Notes: generated by a model not told the origin, from the sequence alone. A stretch of 64,000 bases of DNA from Marinobacter sediminum (GCF_023657445.1 NZ_JAGTWY010000001.1:2294001-2358000), one strand, 5' to 3'. Positions 27,165 through 37,238 are shown, numbered from the stretch's first letter. A program made the numbers and translations.

Positions 27165-27629
27165 TCAGAACGCACCCGTCTCCGCCAGCTCCCGGATGAT
27201 CTTGATCGTTTCAATATCTGTGGCCACATAGGCCTGGTGGAGGTACTGGTCATACGGCATTGCATCGCCCCCGGTCTCGATACTGGCTGCGTGATATCGA
27301 AAACGGATAAACATCGATTCCGGTTCTGGCTCTTCAATATCCATGACAAGGGTTGCACCCGGAACCGTATCTGTTGGCAGAGTTCTGTACTCGATTCTCG
27401 TCTCCGGAAAAAACCTGACTTCGTCGAATACCTGCAGCCCGGGCAGTTCAAGGCACCGTTTCATGTAGGCCGGTTCCCGCTCAAGAATCTCGTACTCGTC
27501 AACGCCTACCAGGAACTTGTCCGGGCGTCGGGCTCTGAGCACCAGGCCTTCCCAGATCTGGAAGCGGGTCAGGATCGGTAGTTCTCGCTTCGTCAGGTCG
27601 TTTACCTGAACGATGTGTTCAAACGTCAT
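27165..27629 (-). CDS. DUF1857/AtaL-like SRPBCC protein
   Basis: 154 residues from ATG 27629, with GGGAG upstream. TFEHIVQVND at the start, LTRFQIWEGLVLRARRPDKF and the later FIRFRYHA match DUF1857 (AtaL-like), small SRPBCC folds that bind hydrophobic ligands. It lies 200 bp upstream of the kinase-SRPBCC fusion on the same strand. Confidence 0.78.
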   Translation of the reverse strand: MTFEHIVQVNDLTKRELPILTRFQIWEGLVLRARRPDKFLVGVDEYEILEREPAYMKRCLELPGLQVFDEVRFFPETRIEYRTLPTDTVPGATLVMDIEEPEPESMFIRFRYHAASIETGGDAMPYDQYLHQAYVATDIETIKIIRELAETGAF

Positions 27630-27804
27630 TTGGTCTCCCGTCTGCTTAAAAAAAGGAGGCAACTGAAATAGTGAAACACAATTGGACTACGAATGTATTG
27701 GTGCGTGCGTTTGCCTCGGTGGGGCATTAGAGAGCGAGCACGATGGTTGAGAATGCCAAAACTGACTACTATCAAGGTAAGTTATCGCTACAGAAGACGT
27801 TACC

Positions 27805-29289
27805 GTGGGACTGTCGATCAAAAAATCGGAATTTACGGCGGAAGAGTTTGAACGTTTTGCTGCCAAGGTCCGGACGGACCTTACAGCACTTACTCGTCTT
27901 CTGGACCGGCCCGGCTTTGGCGAGGGAGAGAGTTCCATTGGCGCCGAGGTCGAGTTCTACATCGTAAACCCTGACCTGCGAGTTCAACCCATCAACACGG
28001 AAATCGCCGCCAGCGTTCAGGACCCCCAACTGACAGTTGAGCTCAACCGCTTCAATCTCGAATACAACCTCAGCCCCCAGGCTTTCAAGGGAAGTCCGTT
28101 TGCCAGAACCGAGCAAGAGCTGCTCGCTGCCATCAGGCGAATCAACCAGCACGCCGCACCATTGGGTGGGGAACTGGTACCGATCGGCATTCTGCCCACA
28201 CTTCGCCAGTCCGATATGGGCGCGAAGGCGATGACAGACGAACCCCGCTACCATGCCCTGTCTAAAGAGCTGCTCAAGCAGCGAGGCGAGCCATTCAGCA
28301 TCCATATCGGTGGCAACGATGTCATAGACCTGGAGTCTGACGACGTCACCATGGAAGGCGCTAATACCTCGTTCCAGCTGCACTGGCGTGTCCCCGCCGA
28401 CCGTTTCGCCGATTATTTCAATGCGGTCCAACTGGTCACGCCGATTGTCCTGGCTCTGGCCAGCAATTCACCCAGCCTGTTTGGCCACCACCTCTGGGAC
28501 GAAACCCGTATTGCCCTGTTCAAGCAATCCATCGATAGCCGGTCCCCCAATCATAAAAACTGGCGCCACCCGCCCAGGGTTTATTACGGAAACGGCTGGG
28601 CACGCAGCGCCTGGGAACTGTTTGCGGCCTCCGCATCGCTGTATCCCCCCATCATCCCGCTGATGTCGGATGAAGATCCGATGGCGGTGATTGATCGTGG
28701 AGAGGTGCCGGAACTGGCCGAGCTGCGCCTGCACCAGGGAACGACATGGCCGTGGAACCGGGCCATCTTTGATCACGCAGACGGTGGTCATCTGCGCATC
28801 GAGATTCGCTCTATGCCTGCAGGTCCGACGGCCGCTGATATGTGCGCGAACGGGCTGTTTGTGATCGGGGCTGCGTTGGCAGTGCTCGATGATATTAACC
28901 ATCTGACGTCGATACTGCCCTTCCATTACACCGAACACAATTTCTACCGCGCAGCCAAGTATGGCATCGGCGCAGAAATCATCTGGCCGCACAAGGATCA
29001 GGTTCAGTTGCAGGATACGCCCCTGTTGACCGTGGCCCGTGAGCTGCTGCCGCGTGCGCGGGAAGCATTGAAACGAACAGCCGTGGACGAGACGGAAATT
29101 CACCGCCTGCTCGGAATCATCGAAGGCCGAATTGAAACCAGCATGTCTGGCGCCCGGTGGCAGCGCCACATCACCGAGTCTTTTTTCAAATCCATGAGCC
29201 CGGATGAAGCGTTCCGGAGTATGCTGTCTCTTTACATGGCCAACCAGAAGAAAAACATCCCGCTCCATGAATGGACACTGTCACCTTGA
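27805..29289 (+). CDS. Glutamate-cysteine-ligase-like (GCS2 family) enzyme
   Basis: 494 residues. IGAEVEFYIVN (first metal/ATP site), VELNRFNLEYNLSP, PLGGELVPIGILPTLRQSDM, FSIHIGGNDVIDLES and TSFQLHWRVP are the successive strands of the GCS2 carboxylate-amine ligase fold. Such enzymes join an amine to the gamma-carboxyl of glutamate or a similar acid using ATP. The start is GTG with a weak AGAAG site. Its last 19 bases overlap the next gene, which encodes a predicted amide hydrolase, so the pair probably acts on related compounds. Confidence 0.82.
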   Translation: MGLSIKKSEFTAEEFERFAAKVRTDLTALTRLLDRPGFGEGESSIGAEVEFYIVNPDLRVQPINTEIAASVQDPQLTVELNRFNLEYNLSPQAFKGSPFARTEQELLAAIRRINQHAAPLGGELVPIGILPTLRQSDMGAKAMTDEPRYHALSKELLKQRGEPFSIHIGGNDVIDLESDDVTMEGANTSFQLHWRVPADRFADYFNAVQLVTPIVLALASNSPSLFGHHLWDETRIALFKQSIDSRSPNHKNWRHPPRVYYGNGWARSAWELFAASASLYPPIIPLMSDEDPMAVIDRGEVPELAELRLHQGTTWPWNRAIFDHADGGHLRIEIRSMPAGPTAADMCANGLFVIGAALAVLDDINHLTSILPFHYTEHNFYRAAKYGIGAEIIWPHKDQVQLQDTPLLTVARELLPRAREALKRTAVDETEIHRLLGIIEGRIETSMSGARWQRHITESFFKSMSPDEAFRSMLSLYMANQKKNIPLHEWTLSP

Positions 29290-30326
29290 GCAACTCGAAC
29301 GTACTTGATTATCTGAATGATCCGTCGCCCCGGACGCTGGGTCGCTCACCCCTTGAGTGGCTGGAGCGACTGCACAAGCCCACGGTTGTGCATGTTACCG
29401 GTCGCGACCGCTCCCGTACCCGGGCCATGGCAACGCTCCTGCACGGCAATGAGCCTTCGGGTCTGTTTGCACTTCACCGGTGGTTACTTGAGCAGCACAC
29501 GCCCGAAGTCAACATGCTGTTTCTCCTCGGAGGCGTCTATCCGGCGAAGATTCCACCCACGTTCTCATTTCGCCAGCGGCCCGAAGGGCTAGACCTCAAC
29601 CGGTGTTTCAAAGAGCCTTTCGAGGGGGAAGAAGGTGCCATCGCACAAGCCATGCTGGCAGAGCTTCAAAAGGTGAAACCTGAATGCCTGCTGGACGTGC
29701 ACAACACCTCAGGCACAGGCCCGGCCTTCGCTGTGACCATCACCAATGACGCCGCACATCAGGCGCTGACCTCGCTCTTCACCGATCGCCTGATAATGAC
29801 GGATCTTCGTCTGGGTGCGCTGATGGAATATTCTGAACAGGAGGTACCCACGGTGACCATCGAGTGTGGTGGGGCCCAGGATGATCAAGCTCATGAACTG
29901 GCTTACGAAGGTCTCGTTCGATATACCTCAAGACCCGACGTGTTGTCACTGGAAGAAGCGGAGTGGGACGTCGCCGTACTGCGAAATCCGATTCGGGTGG
30001 AATTGGCTCCTGAAGCGACCATAGAATATCGCCTCGAGCCTACCGGTCATGCTGACCTGACGTTTCCGCCAGACATCGAACACCGCAATTTTGGAATTGT
30101 TTCCCCGGGTGAGCCTCTCGGATGGATTGGAAAAAAAGGGCTTAGCATGCTCACCGCGATCAGCCACAACCGGACCGAGAACATGGAGCAGGTTCTTCAG
30201 GTCAAGGATGGGCAGATCTATCCCGCCCAGGCCATCAAAACCTTTATGATTACCACCAACCCGGTTATTGCCAAGAGTGACTGCCTGTTCTATGCGGTCA
30301 AAGCAACAGGCGAACCCATTTTTTAG
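29271..30326 (+). CDS. Succinylglutamate desuccinylase/aspartoacylase-family protein
   Basis: 351 residues. Zinc ligands in LLHGNEPSG (His58, Glu61) and LDVHNTSG (later His), DLNRCF, and catalytic glutamate in VTIECGG follow the M14/AstE-AspA order. The C-terminal ~120 residues form the usual beta domain. It would hydrolyse an N-acyl amino acid or a related amide. Overlaps the GCS2-like gene by 19 bp; no known pathway pairs them. Confidence 0.85.
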   Translation: MDTVTLSNSNVLDYLNDPSPRTLGRSPLEWLERLHKPTVVHVTGRDRSRTRAMATLLHGNEPSGLFALHRWLLEQHTPEVNMLFLLGGVYPAKIPPTFSFRQRPEGLDLNRCFKEPFEGEEGAIAQAMLAELQKVKPECLLDVHNTSGTGPAFAVTITNDAAHQALTSLFTDRLIMTDLRLGALMEYSEQEVPTVTIECGGAQDDQAHELAYEGLVRYTSRPDVLSLEEAEWDVAVLRNPIRVELAPEATIEYRLEPTGHADLTFPPDIEHRNFGIVSPGEPLGWIGKKGLSMLTAISHNRTENMEQVLQVKDGQIYPAQAIKTFMITTNPVIAKSDCLFYAVKATGEPIF

Positions 30327-30350
30327 ACCCCAAAGAATCCAGGAAAGGAA

Positions 30351-30369
30351 AGCCCGGGACAGATTTTCA
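30351..30369 (-). repeat. Dispersed repeat copy, reversed
   Basis: CCCGGGACAGATTTTC on the plus strand, the reverse of the core. It overlaps the stop codon of the small gene on the minus strand. One of only three reversed copies. Confidence 0.65.
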
Positions 30370-30528
30370 GCGAACTGTCTGGTTAACCTGCTTTAAACCT
30401 GGAGAGGAAAATTGCCCGCTTTTACCCTTGCCCACATACTCAACAGACCCGCCGGACTTTAAAAAAGCAGCAGTCTGCTCTTCAATCATGGCAGTCGTTA
30501 ATGTAGCTTTTTCGGCTTTCTTGCTCAT
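30367..30528 (-). CDS. Small protein with a SutA-like helix-strand segment
   Basis: 53 residues from ATG 30528 (GGAG upstream). TTAMIEEQTAAFLKSGGSVE resembles the core of the small transcription factor SutA (helix, then SGG, then a strand), but the acidic tails of SutA are absent. The last residues come from a reversed repeat copy, so the original C-terminus may have been altered. Role uncertain. Confidence 0.5.
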   Translation of the reverse strand: MSKKAEKATLTTAMIEEQTAAFLKSGGSVEYVGKGKSGQFSSPGLKQVNQTVR

Positions 30529-30748
30529 TGTATTCTCCAGGTTAACTGCTGGCTTAGTCACCAGCTTCAATCGTCCATGATAGCCGAAACAGAAAATAAT
30601 TGCTTGGCGTAAGAGACGCACGTTGCGGGGAAGTTGCAAAGCCTTGAATCAGCGCAAGACAAAAACAAGAAGAATCAGGCATAAGGTGATGTTCACAGAC
30701 CAGATTATCAAAGAAACCCGCCGCCGCAGACTGACATGCCTGATTGGA

Positions 30749-32101
30749 TTAGTCATAGTTGAACCGCTCCGACAGGATCCGATGAGAGGGCGTGCCCCTC
30801 TTAATCAGGTGATCTTCAACGATATCCATCATGATCGCCGGTCCGCACATCACAAAGACCCACTCGCTGAACTCTTTCTCTGAAAAGACGCGATCTATCA
30901 GCGCTGCATCTATGAAGCCTGTCTCTCCGTGCCACGTTTCTGGCGGTTCTGACAGCACATAGACTACGTCCTCCGCAGCCAACTCCTCACCATAGGCAAT
31001 CTGATCGATCACCCGATTTCCATAGATCAACTTCACCTTGCGCAAATCGCCGTTCAGGCGCATTTGCCTGAGTATGCCCAGCAGCGGAGCAAGGCCAACA
31101 CCACCCGCGATGAGTGCGACCCCAGGTTCAGCGCGACCATCAACAGAAAGATTGCCATAAGGGCCGTCAACATAGGCGACTGTTCCAGTTTTCATCTGGC
31201 GAACTGTTCGTGTGAAGTCGCCAAGCTCTTTGATCATGAAGGATAGTTCCGGTCCGGCCGCCGGCGCTGAGCAAATGGAGAACGGGTTTTCTTTCATTGA
31301 GAAGGTGCTGTGCCCCACATTCAACCAGGCGAATTGCCCGGCTGTATAATCAAGACCACGGTGACCGTCTGGTTTCACGGTCACTTCCCATTGCTTTGGC
31401 GTCAATTGGACTACGGAGGTCACGCGCCAGGGGCGTGTCTTCTGCAGAAGGGGAACAAACAGGTAAACAGTGAGTAGTGACCCAACAGCCACGCCCGTCA
31501 TTGCCAGCCATACCCAGGTCATCACAGGCTGCGATCCGTAACGCCCGGCGTACACGGTATGATGGAACAGAAGAACCGCAATCAAGAGCGCGCCGATCCC
31601 ATGCAAAAGGCGCCATGTCTCGTATCTGAAGTCCAGTTGGGTGCGCCCGATTGCCAGTAGAACAAGGCTTGGAAGAAGCAGAAAGGCGGCAATGCCTGTC
31701 GACAGAACGGAAAAATCGGACGTAATCGTCAATTCGCGCGTGGGGTCCCATGGGCGGTGACCACCTGACGGCGTGCCCTGGTAAAGAAACGGGTGCAGCA
31801 GAGCAAAGACCAGTGCCGTGCGAGCCATGATCTGGTGAAACCGCATGGTCACATCCATGACTACGCCATTTGAAATGGCCTTGAAACGGCCGGACAGGAT
31901 GAATTCCATGAGGATCATCGAGAAGGCAAGAATGCCGAGGCCAGATGCGAGTTCCTGGTGGAACTGGCGTGGCGGTCCGCCGACCCACGCGGACAGGATC
32001 AGCGGCAATGTGACAACGACAAGGTAAACAACGATCAAAAAGAGCGATTTCATCTGCCTAGCCTGTTTCACTTCCTCTGGCCTTGCAATCTTTTCTGCCA
32101 C
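30749..32101 (-). CDS. Ferric-reductase-like membrane flavoprotein
   Basis: 450 residues. N-terminal half: about six membrane helices with conserved histidines (RFHQIMARTALVFALLHPFL; WRLLHGIGALL; LFHHTVYAG) that would bind heme. C-terminal half: an FNR-type domain with KENPFSICSAP (FAD), LIAGGVGLAPLLGILRQM (NAD ribose/pyrophosphate) and WVFVMCGPAIMMDIVEDHLI. It should move electrons from NAD(P)H across the membrane. The start is GTG at 32101; an ATG at 32053 would give a 16-residue shorter protein. Confidence 0.85.
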   Translation of the reverse strand: MAEKIARPEEVKQARQMKSLFLIVVYLVVVTLPLILSAWVGGPPRQFHQELASGLGILAFSMILMEFILSGRFKAISNGVVMDVTMRFHQIMARTALVFALLHPFLYQGTPSGGHRPWDPTRELTITSDFSVLSTGIAAFLLLPSLVLLAIGRTQLDFRYETWRLLHGIGALLIAVLLFHHTVYAGRYGSQPVMTWVWLAMTGVAVGSLLTVYLFVPLLQKTRPWRVTSVVQLTPKQWEVTVKPDGHRGLDYTAGQFAWLNVGHSTFSMKENPFSICSAPAAGPELSFMIKELGDFTRTVRQMKTGTVAYVDGPYGNLSVDGRAEPGVALIAGGVGLAPLLGILRQMRLNGDLRKVKLIYGNRVIDQIAYGEELAAEDVVYVLSEPPETWHGETGFIDAALIDRVFSEKEFSEWVFVMCGPAIMMDIVEDHLIKRGTPSHRILSERFNYD

Positions 32102-32353
32102 TGAGCCCTTGGCAACGGGATCGCAACGAACACACCCCGGACCTGCAGGATGTGTTTAACTATAGCCTTCCGTCACCAGAGGACAGGTTTCCGTGCCCCC
32201 CAAGTCCTGGGTCAGCCATTTGCGCCCTCACAAAATACCGTTCCGGCGACTACGGCTGGCGCTGGCGAGACAGGGCATCAGTGACTCGGCCTTCCGGGTA
32301 ATGCAGCACGGGGAAGTGTGGACTGCTGCAGTCGGTCTCGATGGGGTATCAGG

Positions 32354-33022
32354 ATGAAAGCTGCCGGCCTACTTTGCGTGTTGTTTGCCATATACGGATG
32401 TTCCGGAAAACCCTATGTCATTGAGCCAGACGTCAAGGCTGACAGTTCTCTAACGAACAGGCTGTACGTTGTGGGCCATGGCTGGCATGTGGGGCTCGTT
32501 ATTGCCGCTGAAGAACTCAACCGATCAATCCCGGACCTCGAGGAACGGTTTGGGCAGGCGGAGTATTATGAGCTTGGGTGGGGTGATGACGGGTTCTACC
32601 AGGCCCACGAGATTACGACAGGCGTGACTCTCCAGGCGATAGTCTGGTCGCGGGGAACCGTCATGCACGTTGTGGCACTGCCCGTTTCTCCAGTTGAATA
32701 CTTCCCCGGGAGTGATGTCGCTGATACCTGCCTTAACGCTGAAGGAGCCGATTCCCTGAGGCTGTACCTGTCCAGCAGCTTTGCCCGGGATGCCGCCAAC
32801 AACCTGGTTGAACTCAAGCGCGGGATCTATGGTGACAGCCAGTTCTACAAGGGCGAAGGCCGGTATCACTTACTCAATACCAGTAACAAATGGGCCGCAA
32901 AAGCGCTAAAGAGCGCGGGTATGGAGATATCGCCAACATTCAGGCTTACGGCCGATAGTGTCATGGCCTTCGTTAGACAGAATCGCAAGGCCTGTTCACG
33001 GCTATCCACGCCCTCACCATAA
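32354..33022 (+). CDS. TIGR02117/DUF2459-type lipoprotein
   Basis: 222 residues from ATG 32354. Signal peptide with lipobox (MKAAGLLCVLFAIYGC), so a lipid-anchored protein. VVGHGWHVGLVIAAEELN, YYELGWGDDGFYQ and LLNTSNKWAAKALKSAGMEI are the family landmarks; the His and Cys/Asn order recalls NlpC-like hydrolases, but activity is unproven. Confidence 0.8.
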   Translation: MKAAGLLCVLFAIYGCSGKPYVIEPDVKADSSLTNRLYVVGHGWHVGLVIAAEELNRSIPDLEERFGQAEYYELGWGDDGFYQAHEITTGVTLQAIVWSRGTVMHVVALPVSPVEYFPGSDVADTCLNAEGADSLRLYLSSSFARDAANNLVELKRGIYGDSQFYKGEGRYHLLNTSNKWAAKALKSAGMEISPTFRLTADSVMAFVRQNRKACSRLSTPSP

Positions 33023-33054
33023 TGGCCGCACGGACAAACGCCGTGTTCCCCAGC

Positions 33055-33078
33055 GAAAATAAATCTGTCCCGGTTTTC
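33055..33078 (+). repeat. Dispersed repeat, exact consensus copy
   Basis: A 24-bp copy: GAAA, AAATAAATCTGTCCCGG-type core, TTTTC end. The ends GAAAA/TTTTC are mutually inverted. Lies between the convergent lipoprotein and radD genes. Confidence 0.9.
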
Positions 33079-33106
33079 GGCGTAAAGGCTTACCGCTTAA
33101 CTGGCC

Positions 33107-34888
33107 TTACACCTCATTCGCCTTACGATAGCTACCCTGATAATCAAAGATCCGTTCCTGCACCTGCCAGTAGTGCTTATGCTTGCGGGCAATGACGAAA
33201 TCCGGTGCCGGCAACAAGGCCTGACTCTCAAGCACCTCCTCAATCCTGCTGAACGCTTGCGGGGCCTGGCCGTTAGCTAAGCGCCGTCCAAACAGTTTGT
33301 TAAAGACGTTGCGTTGTGCCGGATTGCTGAAAGAAAAAGACTCGCTGAGCTCTTCCCCATCTTCACCGTGATAGGTGATTCTCAGTGTGCTGTCGGTTTT
33401 GCCGGTAGGGGCGCTTAACGTGATCCCGGCACAACGGATCACCATGGCATCCTTGAGTTTCAGGGCATCTCTTAGCTGATCATCCGGGTCGATAATGGCT
33501 TTCTTACACTGCTGGCACTGACGGGCCGCGATATCATTCTCGCCACCGCAGTGTGGGCACTCCTTGAAACGAAAACGGTAATCGCACTGCTCAGGGCGCC
33601 GGTTCTGTGCGGCAGGCTTATTCTCTTCCGCCGGCTCTAGCAGGCCCTGACAACGGCGCCCGTAGTGCTCGATAACACGGCCTTCACTATCCGCTTTGCC
33701 CCAGAAGATATTGGCAAAACCACAGCCCGGGCAGAATACCTGCACCGGCTCACTGTCGGGGTTCGGTTTCGGCTCCCCCACTTCCGGGTGATGCAGATTG
33801 ACACTGTTGCCCGCGTAATCAATCACCAGACAATCCTGTTTGCCTGCGTCCAGACGAAGACCGCGGCCCACGATCTGCTGGTACAGGCTGACCGACTGGG
33901 TCGGACGAAGAATGGCGATAAAGTCCACATGGGGCGCATCAAAGCCCGTGGTGAGCACGGACACATTCACCAGATACTTCAACTGCCGTTGCTTGAAGCG
34001 CTGAATCAGCAAGTCCCGATCCTTCGGATCAGTAGTGCCGGTCACCAGGGCGGTTTGCTGTTCCGGCAGATAGCCGGTGATCTCCCGCGCATGATCCACT
34101 GTTGCCGCAAAGATCATCACCCCCTTGCGCTCAGCGGCCAGCTCCATCACCTGTTCAATAATTGCACGGGTTACACGCCGATGTTTGCTCAGCAGCTGGT
34201 TGACGTCCTTCTCGGCGAATTCGCCAAAGCGGTCCTGGGGCAGCGCAGAGAAATCGTATTGCGCCACCGCCGCGTTCACCAGCTCAGGCCGGGTGAGGTA
34301 CCCGCGATTGATCATATAGCTCAACGGCAGCTCGTAAATGCATTGTCGAAAGGGCTTTTCTTCATCACTGCGGACAAAGCCCCGGTAGTGACAGCGATAG
34401 ATCCAGCCCATGGCCAAACGATAGGGTGTGGCGGTTAGCCCGAGCACTTTGAGGGCGTCATTCTGTTGCCGCAGCAGCTCGATGATTCTTTGATACTGAC
34501 TGGTTTCCTCACCGCTGACCCGATGACACTCATCGATGATGACCAACGAGTATTCATCCCGGAACTGATCAAGATTGGCCGATACCGACTGCACACTGGC
34601 AAAGGTCACCTGATGCCGGTTTTCCTTGCGCTTCAGCCCGGCGGAGAAGATGCCGCCTTCTAACCCATAGCTCTGGTATTTGGCATGATTCTGCTCAACA
34701 AGCTCTTTTACGTGGGTCAGAACCAGGATTTTACGCTTGGCGAGACGGGCCAACTCGGCAATGACCAGGCTTTTTCCCGCACCGGTCGGCAGCACAATAA
34801 CCGCTGAATCATCGGATTTTCGGAAATGCCTCAACGTGGCATCGACCGCTTCCTGCTGGTAAGGCCGCAGTTTGAAAGGAGCATTCAT
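33107..34888 (-). CDS. radD: RadD (YejH) DEAD/DEAH-box ATPase
   Basis: 593 residues, close to the E. coli protein over its whole length. [18 protein letters not shown], Walker A PTGAGKS, DECH box ([10 protein letters not shown]), TATPYR, and [10 protein letters not shown] (motif VI) are intact. The C-terminal zinc-binding part has [23 protein letters not shown] and [18 protein letters not shown]. RadD acts in DNA double-strand-break repair with RecA. Its start lies directly after the stop of a thioredoxin-like gene, with no gap, so they form one operon. Confidence 0.93.
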   Translation of the reverse strand: MNAPFKLRPYQQEAVDATLRHFRKSDDSAVIVLPTGAGKSLVIAELARLAKRKILVLTHVKELVEQNHAKYQSYGLEGGIFSAGLKRKENRHQVTFASVQSVSANLDQFRDEYSLVIIDECHRVSGEETSQYQRIIELLRQQNDALKVLGLTATPYRLAMGWIYRCHYRGFVRSDEEKPFRQCIYELPLSYMINRGYLTRPELVNAAVAQYDFSALPQDRFGEFAEKDVNQLLSKHRRVTRAIIEQVMELAAERKGVMIFAATVDHAREITGYLPEQQTALVTGTTDPKDRDLLIQRFKQRQLKYLVNVSVLTTGFDAPHVDFIAILRPTQSVSLYQQIVGRGLRLDAGKQDCLVIDYAGNSVNLHHPEVGEPKPNPDSEPVQVFCPGCGFANIFWGKADSEGRVIEHYGRRCQGLLEPAEENKPAAQNRRPEQCDYRFRFKECPHCGGENDIAARQCQQCKKAIIDPDDQLRDALKLKDAMVIRCAGITLSAPTGKTDSTLRITYHGEDGEELSESFSFSNPAQRNVFNKLFGRRLANGQAPQAFSRIEEVLESQALLPAPDFVIARKHKHYWQVQERIFDYQGSYRKANEV

Positions 34889-35218
34889 TTAAGTCACAAG
34901 CCCATAAGGCCGCTCCAGCGCAGCACGTACATCGCCGATTGAGAACACCCTGGCAAATTCCGCGAATCGTTGCCCATCAAACCACAGCTGGACAACAGGC
35001 AGAGAAAAGATACCGCGAGCCGCACATAACGGGCCGGCGGCCTCCTGGCAATCGATGTAAGCGGTGACCAGTTTTGGAAATTCCTCGCTGGCAAGCTTCT
35101 CCAGCCGGGGCTTGATGGCCTGACAGACGCCGCAGCTTGCTCCCCCATAAAGGAGCAGCACCGCAGGGCTGGACTGGAGCAATTTGGATAACGCCTCTTC
35201 TGAGCAAACGTTTTTCAC
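34889..35218 (-). CDS. Thioredoxin-family protein
   Basis: 109 residues, a thioredoxin fold with active site CGVC in LYGGASCGVCQAIKP, followed by LVTAYIDCQE and the cis-proline strand SLPVVQLWFDGQ. A further cysteine pair (CQEAAGPLCAAR) is unusual. First gene of an operon with radD; the stop codon touches the radD start. Cytoplasmic, no signal peptide. Confidence 0.85.
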   Translation of the reverse strand: MKNVCSEEALSKLLQSSPAVLLLYGGASCGVCQAIKPRLEKLASEEFPKLVTAYIDCQEAAGPLCAARGIFSLPVVQLWFDGQRFAEFARVFSIGDVRAALERPYGLVT

Positions 35219-35289
35219 AGTTAAATCCCGATAAGCATGACCGGTTTAATCTCCAGCACCTGCCGGCTGGCCGAAGGCCTGCCCCCCCT

Positions 35290-35399
35290 GAAATGGTAAA
35301 TCTTCTGGGCCCAGAAGCGCCGATGAGGGCAACCATCATGACAAGAGGTAACAGATACCAGAATTCAGCAATGAGGGTATAGGCGGGGCTCAAATCCAT
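35290..35399 (-). pseudogene. NERD-domain gene remnant
   Basis: ATG 35399 starts MDLSPAYTLIAEFWYLLPLVMMVALI, which matches the membrane anchor of the intact NERD protein at 63120-63902 (MDPSILIQPLLHFWYLIPLV). After a frame change the next bases read RRFWAQKIYHFR, matching RYWTQKIFKYS of the same protein. So the start and a middle piece are joined and about 250 bp between them, plus the rest of the gene, are missing. The 35400-35711 stretch upstream holds a repeat copy and no gene. Confidence 0.6.
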
Positions 35400-35627
35400 T
35401 TGTCAGACATCCTTGTTCTGCCTCCTTACAATCAATCCGACGTGAAACATAAATCAGTCTTTGCTTCGACGCCGTAGGATTTTTGTAACTCCTCGCCAAC
35501 GGAACACAAGGCCGTCGTAGACGAGAAACAAAGCCTGCTTTAAGAATTCGGATTGGAAGTGGATTACAAGATTGGTCCGGACAAAGCTTCAATCGGGTTC
35601 AGCCCGGACAGCCGGAACATTCAGACT

Positions 35628-35652
35628 AAAAAACAGATCTGTCCCGGTTTTC
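35628..35652 (+). repeat. Dispersed repeat copy
   Basis: AAACAGATCTGTCCCGG core with TTTTC end, in the gene-free 35400-35711 stretch between the NERD remnant and the M28 peptidase. The other ~290 bp show no gene or clear signal. Confidence 0.8.
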
Positions 35653-35711
35653 GCAGTAACTGGGCGTTGGCAAAGCGACCGTCCCTGATCGCCTGCCATA
35701 GTATCAACGTC

Positions 35712-37238
35712 TTATTTCACCAGATGAGATCCGCGATATTCCATATCGGGCTTGAACTCGACAAGGCCTTTACCTTTATCGGTTCCGTTAACCGAAGAGG
35801 TGGTCATGGCGAAGGTCATGACCGAATGGGCGACGGCATCCGACATCTGACCCAGCGCATCCAGGCTTATATTATCGAAGGTGTCGCAGGCCAGGTGGTA
35901 ACAGGGGTCGTATTGGTCACCCGCTGTTCCGCCATATAGAGCGGCTTCATCAGGCGTTTTGATCCCTTCGGCGCCGGTGAAAAGCCCACCAGCAGGAATA
36001 CCGACTTCGATAAACGGTCCATAGTCAGAGCGGCCATCGAATGCCGTAGGCTCAACCGGCAAGGACATCGCTGCGAAGTAGTCCAGGAAAACGCTTTCGA
36101 TGGTCTTCGAACCGTTGGGGCCTGCCAGGGGGGTATCAGAGCCATCACCATCATAAACAAAGCGGACAAAATTCGGTGAACCTATCATGTCGAAATTCAG
36201 GTTCAGCGCAATGTTCTTGATGTCTCGCTTGCTCAACTGATCAACGTAGAACTGTGCTCCGAGCAAACCGGCTTCTTCCGCCCCCCACCAGGCAAAGCGA
36301 ACCTGGTTTCTCGGGCTGATTTCCTGGTTTGCCATCTGGATAGCAACCTCCAGAATGGCCGCCGAGCCACTGCCGTTGTCCTGGATGCCGGGGCCTTCGG
36401 CGACAGAATCAAGGTGAGCGCCCACAACAACTACCCGGTCGTCCCGGCCTTCCGGCGAGTTGGCAATTACATTCGATGTGGTACGGATTTCCGAGCTGGC
36501 GTCTACCATGAGATTCACTAAAACACCGCCATCGGAAAGTTCAAATCCGACCTCGAATGCGGCCCCCACCACTGGAACAGTAAAGCCAGGGCCACCGAGC
36601 GTTCCCAGAAAGTTATCTGTGCGCCCTGGCTGGCCTTCATTGAAGATAATAACGCCGCTGGCACCGGCGTTTTCGGCATTCTCTGCCTTCAGGCTGAATG
36701 AACAGGAGCCTCTCTGGACCAGCGCGATGTTGCCGGGGGTGAAACCTGCGAAATCCGTTGCCTCACAGCCACTGGTGGAGGTGTTGGCTTCAGTTCCAGG
36801 TGGTAATGCCAAATCCACAGCTTCAACTTCTGCCGTTACATTACCACTGCCGGAGTACGTCATGGTGGCAAAACCATCAAGGCCAAAATACGTGTAGACA
36901 GTTGGGACGGGGCTTATTTGCTCCAGAATGGCAGGTTCGTTTTCCTCAAAGAATGGGTAGTCGAACTCCTGAATCGTTACGTCATACCCTGCGAAGGTCA
37001 TCTGGTCGACGACGTAGTCCACCGAGGCCTGGTAGCCGTCCGATGAAGCTTCCCGGGTTCCTCCATTGGCATCGGCTGCTGCCTGGAAGGCAGCCTGGTG
37101 ACTGCGAACACCGTCAACAGTAACAGCTGCTCGAAGGGTGTAGGTATCAACGCTGGTAGCGGCGAAGACAGGTAGGCCGGTCGCTGCTGCGACCACTGCG
37201 ATGGCAAGAGGTGTACGATTAAACCTGACGTTTAACAT
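35712..37238 (-). CDS. Secreted M28 aminopeptidase with PA domain
   Basis: 508 residues. Signal peptide MLNVRFNRTPLAIAVVAAAT...VFA. A protease-associated (PA) insert at about 130-235 (GNIALVQRGSCSFSLKAENA) precedes the M28 zinc domain: VVVGAHLDSVAEG (His, Asp), IQDNGSGSAAILE (bridging Asp), WWGAEEAGLLGA (catalytic Glu-Glu), FDMIGSPN (Asp) and CYHLACDTFDN (His). All metal ligands are present. It resembles the secreted leucine aminopeptidase of Pseudomonas aeruginosa and probably feeds on peptides outside the cell. Confidence 0.93.
   Translation of the reverse strand: MLNVRFNRTPLAIAVVAAATGLPVFAATSVDTYTLRAAVTVDGVRSHQAAFQAAADANGGTREASSDGYQASVDYVVDQMTFAGYDVTIQEFDYPFFEENEPAILEQISPVPTVYTYFGLDGFATMTYSGSGNVTAEVEAVDLALPPGTEANTSTSGCEATDFAGFTPGNIALVQRGSCSFSLKAENAENAGASGVIIFNEGQPGRTDNFLGTLGGPGFTVPVVGAAFEVGFELSDGGVLVNLMVDASSEIRTTSNVIANSPEGRDDRVVVVGAHLDSVAEGPGIQDNGSGSAAILEVAIQMANQEISPRNQVRFAWWGAEEAGLLGAQFYVDQLSKRDIKNIALNLNFDMIGSPNFVRFVYDGDGSDTPLAGPNGSKTIESVFLDYFAAMSLPVEPTAFDGRSDYGPFIEVGIPAGGLFTGAEGIKTPDEAALYGGTAGDQYDPCYHLACDTFDNISLDALGQMSDAVAHSVMTFAMTTSSVNGTDKGKGLVEFKPDMEYRGSHLVK

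Noticed and set aside
28468..29268. 266-residue minus-strand frame opposite the GCS2-like gene
   Set aside because: Antisense shadow of a gene with conserved ligase motifs.
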